Shown here: piece after piece, positions 18,268 to 21,137 of the stretch
How positions within the stretch are numbered: position 1 is the first letter of the stretch
Layout: each line of letters opens with the position of its first letter
Assembly (NCBI GenBank): GCA_964058845.1
Contig: CAXKVR010000896.1
Span: forward strand, 1 to 21,137
From: Carex sylvatica
Lineage: Eukaryota > Streptophyta > Magnoliopsida > Poales > Cyperaceae
Reading direction: 5' to 3'
Length of the DNA stretch: 21,137 nucleotides
The notes under the pieces: generated by a model
Databases searched by the model: none
The model's input: only the letters and a program-made list of their open reading frames with translations
What the model was told of the DNA's origin: nothing
Program-made: the position numbers and the translations under genes

Positions 18268-20913
18268 ATGGTTCCAGGTCGAACAGATCGCGAGTTCAAT
18301 CTGGAAATTTCGAGGAGGAATCGGTACCGGGACAGTAACCCTAGTCGCCGCGACTTCAGCAGAGACGTCAAGTTTAGAGACTCGAATAGAAGGGAATTCT
18401 CCAATGGTTATCACCACAGTAACAATGACTACAGGAACTACCCTCGTAGAAGCCGTTCTCCAGCAATTGAGAAGACGAGAGCCTTGGATAGGGAGCCGGG
18501 TGAGCTATCTAGTGGTAGCGGGTCCGATGAACCTGAACTGAATAGAGATGCCACCATTAAACAAAATGGCGAACCTGTAAAATCTGAGGATGAAGGGTCT
18601 TTGGGCAAGAAAAGAAAGTTTTCTCCTATTGTCTGGGACCGGGATGCCACAAAACAGCCAGATCAGTCCAACAAACCAGGTAAAGAGGTCTATGTCAATG
18701 AAACCCTAGATCCTTTACCGTCTCCAACTGAGCCGATGGACCAGGATGTCCATATCTTGGATGACTATATAGATTCCCGCAAGGATGATAGTGGCAATGA
18801 ACCGGGTCAGATAGAGGAGGATGAAGATTTGTGCCCAGCACCCCGAACAATTTCTTCGTCTAGGTGGGCTGAGATTGATGACGACAGAGTGGTGGTTGCG
18901 CCCAAAATGAAAAGTGCCTCTCCATTGGAGAGAGTTCTGGCCAAGAAGGTACCAACTCCAGAGCCAGGAGAAGTGGTGACAAGAAATGGCTCAGAACGGG
19001 CTGTATCCACATCATCTGGCTCAGAAAGAGGAGAGAGAGAGGTGGATTTTATGGAGGTAGATGGAGAACGACGATCCAGTGACTCCGACTATTCATATGG
19101 GAGAGGAACTGAGTCAGAGTCTAGCCGAGAAGAATCTCCTGAGCCCCTGAAGCCACGTAAGAGAAGTATAAACATGCTACAAGGATGTCGAAGTGTAGAT
19201 GAATTTGAGCGACTCAATAAAATAAATGAAGGCACTTATGGGGTTGTATATCGGGCAAGGGATAAGAAAAGTGGCGAGGTAGTTGCATTGAAAAAAGTTA
19301 AGATGGAGAAGGAAAAGGAGGGTTTTCCCATGACCGCTCTTAGAGAGATAAATATTCTTTTGTCATTTCACCACCCTTCCATTGTGGATGTGAAGGAGGT
19401 GGTTGTGGGGAGCACAATGGATAGTATTTTTATGGTTATGGAGTATATGGAGCATGACCTGAAAGGGGTAATGGAGACAATGAAACAGCCTTACAGCCAG
19501 AGCGAAGTTAAGTGCTTGATGCTTCAGCTACTTGAAGGAACCATGTACTTGCACCATAATTGGGTTCTCCATAGGTAACATTTCTGTTTCTGCCTCTTTT
19601 TCTTGATGATATTTAGTTGTTAAATTTATTTTGTGTAATGATGCTAGGTTTTGTACTGAATAGGGACCTGAAGACTTCCAATCTACTTCTAAATAATCGT
19701 GGTGAGTTAAAAATTTGCGATTTTGGGCTAGCTCGTCAGTATGGAAGCCCTTTGAAACCCTACACTCCCTTGGTAGTGACTTTGTGGTACAGGTGAGTAT
19801 TTTGATGGTATTTTATTTTCTTCATTTATCATTTTCTCACCCTTGCAATTTGCAATATGTTGTTTTCTGACATAGGTTTTTCTCTATTGGCGGTTAATGC
19901 AGGGCACCTGAGCTTCTTCTTGGAACAAAGGAGTATTCAACTGCAATTGATATGTGGTCTGTGGGATGTATAATGGCTGAATTATTGGCAAAAGAGCCCT
20001 TGTTTAACGGGCAGAATGAAAAAGAACAGATTGACAAGGTACAAATTTTCAGAAGTAAAACGTTAGGACTTCCCTTTACTTAGTTGTTATGTAATCATTT
20101 ATTTCTATGTTTCAGATTTTTAAAACCCTTGGAACACCAAATGAGAATATCTGGCGTGGTTACAAGAACTTGCCTGGTTCAAAAGTGGTTTTCACCAAAC
20201 AACCGTAAGTGTTACTTCACTCATCTGAAATTGTCCCAATCTCTTGGTCGTTCTAATTTAAATAATATCTTCATTTCTTTATTTCTCAGGTATAACAGGC
20301 TGAGAGAGAAGTTTCCACCCACATCATTCTCTGGCCGACCAACCTTGTCAGAGGCTGGATTTGACTTACTCAATAAGCTACTGACTTATGACCCGGAGAG
20401 GGTAGGCGTTCCTTAATATGCTCTATTTTTAAGGAGGTTCTTGTATTAACCTTTCCTAATAATTTTTACTTCTCTTTTTTGCTTTGCTTGTTTCAGCGCA
20501 TATCTGCAGAGGAAGCTCTTAGACACCCTTGGTTCAGTGAAGTGCCTCTTCCCAAGTCGAGAGATTTCATGCCTACATTTCCTGCCCATAATGACAAGGA
20601 TAGGTATTAACACATCTATTTCTATGCCTTATTCTAAATTCAAGACTTTTGTAATTGTGCGTTAGTCGCAACTGGAAAGAAGATATCTCTAATGTATTGT
20701 TTTGTGAAAAAATGCTCATTTTAACTGGATGTTTAGTACCCAGTAAATGCCACAGAGCATCTGCATCGATCAAATTAGTTAATTCTTAACATTTATGCAA
20801 ATTTGTGTTGCAGGAATGTAAGACGGAAAGTCATGAAGAGTCCTGATCCATTGGAGCAGCTAAAGGCACATTCAAGAGGGGACTACATGGGAAACCGTGG
20901 TGTATTTGGCTAG
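18268..20913 (+). CDS. CDKG2: Cyclin-dependent kinase G (CDK11/PITSLRE-like), seven exons
   Basis: Exons are 18268-19574, 19664-19792, 19903-20038, 20116-20204, 20290-20401, 20497-20603 and 20814-20913. All introns are GT-AG, and the spliced frame encodes 659 residues ending in TAG. Residues 1-311 are a disordered, Arg/Ser/Asp/Glu-rich tail with RRSRSP (60-65) and possible nuclear signals KKRK (114-117) and KPRKR (295-299). The kinase domain (about 313-604) has NEGTYG (320-325), Lys342, PMTALRE (354-360), HRDLKTSN (435-442; Asp437), DFG (455-457), T-loop Thr470 and APE (480-482). Plant CDKGs pair with cyclin L and act in the nucleus in pre-mRNA splicing, meiotic synapsis and flowering. An upstream in-frame ATG at 18133 would add 45 residues but has poor context, whereas 18268 (AAAATGG) is strong. 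The member number (G2 against G1) is from overall resemblance and could be wrong. Confidence 0.9.
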
Positions 20914-21137
20914 GCTTGATAGTGACTTAAATTTAGCTTTTTAATTTGACCATCGTCAGTTAATTTGCTACGACAGGTTTCTTTGCGTGAGGTTAGGTTA
21001 TTCTATTCAAGAAGGTGAAGATGTACGAGACTTGCAGCTACCTCGTGGAGATGCCAGGATAGAATTTTTTTATTGGAGGATTTGTATGTCGCAAGTCTAG
21101 TTCTACTTCCCTCGTGATAGCAAGGTGTGGAATATTC
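20914..21137 (+). other. 3' UTR/flank of the CDKG gene
   Basis: This is the sequence after the TAG. No canonical AATAAA was seen, so the polyadenylation site is unplaced and may lie beyond the window. Confidence 0.5.

Noticed and set aside
20084..20416. 110-residue ORF across introns 3-4 of the kinase gene
   Set aside because: It mixes the wrong frame of exon 4 with intron 4 (85 bp) and the right frame of exon 5. The GT-AG splice model explains the region fully.

Overview
The window is plant nuclear DNA, most likely from a eudicot. A seven-exon, intron-split cyclin-dependent kinase of the plant CDKG (CDK11/PITSLRE-like) class sits at the right end (18268-20913). The left 12.2 kb is a tandem array of a plant LTR retrotransposon whose one open reading frame looks like Athila ORF1 (Ty3/gypsy). 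The species cannot be named from the sequence.

Region 1 (1-12223) is a head-to-tail array with an exact 4327-bp period: [internal domain]-LTR-[internal domain]-LTR-[internal domain]-LTR. Each full unit has an LTR of about 1.46 kb, a 590-nt C/T-rich leader with no ATG, an intact 442-codon gag/ORF1-like gene, and 951 bp of 3' noncoding DNA ending in a polypurine tract. There is no protease, reverse transcriptase, RNase H or integrase, so the element is non-autonomous. The window starts inside the ORF of the first visible unit, so the array continues to the left. The LTR-to-leader junctions of both inner LTRs carry the same 14-bp loss of the LTR end. Only the last LTR keeps a TG...CA structure. 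This is what LTR-LTR unequal recombination, or capture of a one-LTR circle, would leave.

Region 2 (12224-13506) is an older, diverged, 5'-truncated LTR of a related family. The array appears to be inserted in it. Both LTR families carry short dyads, TACGG-N-CCGTA in the young family and CACGG-N-CCGTG in the old one, in pairs 20-21 bp apart. Decayed copies with the same spacing lie just upstream of the ORF start. This two-helical-turn phasing and the matched change in both arms are the most unusual signals in the window.

Region 3 (13507-18123) is AT-rich intergenic DNA holding small elements. They are a near full-length fold-back Mutator-like MITE (14098-14782), an hAT-like 'GAGCTCG' element (15047-15605), two minisatellites (36-bp and 23-bp periods), a short antisense stretch of about ten-residue coding-like repeats, a 136-bp MITE candidate, and a 219-bp MITE candidate immediately upstream of the kinase gene.

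Region 4 (18124-21137) is the CDKG gene, with a telo-box in its presumed 5' UTR, a 659-residue deduced product, clear GT-AG introns, and a 3' flank running to the window end. It is the only ordinary host gene supported here. It would encode a nuclear kinase that, by family knowledge, acts with cyclin L in pre-mRNA splicing. Nothing links it functionally to the array.
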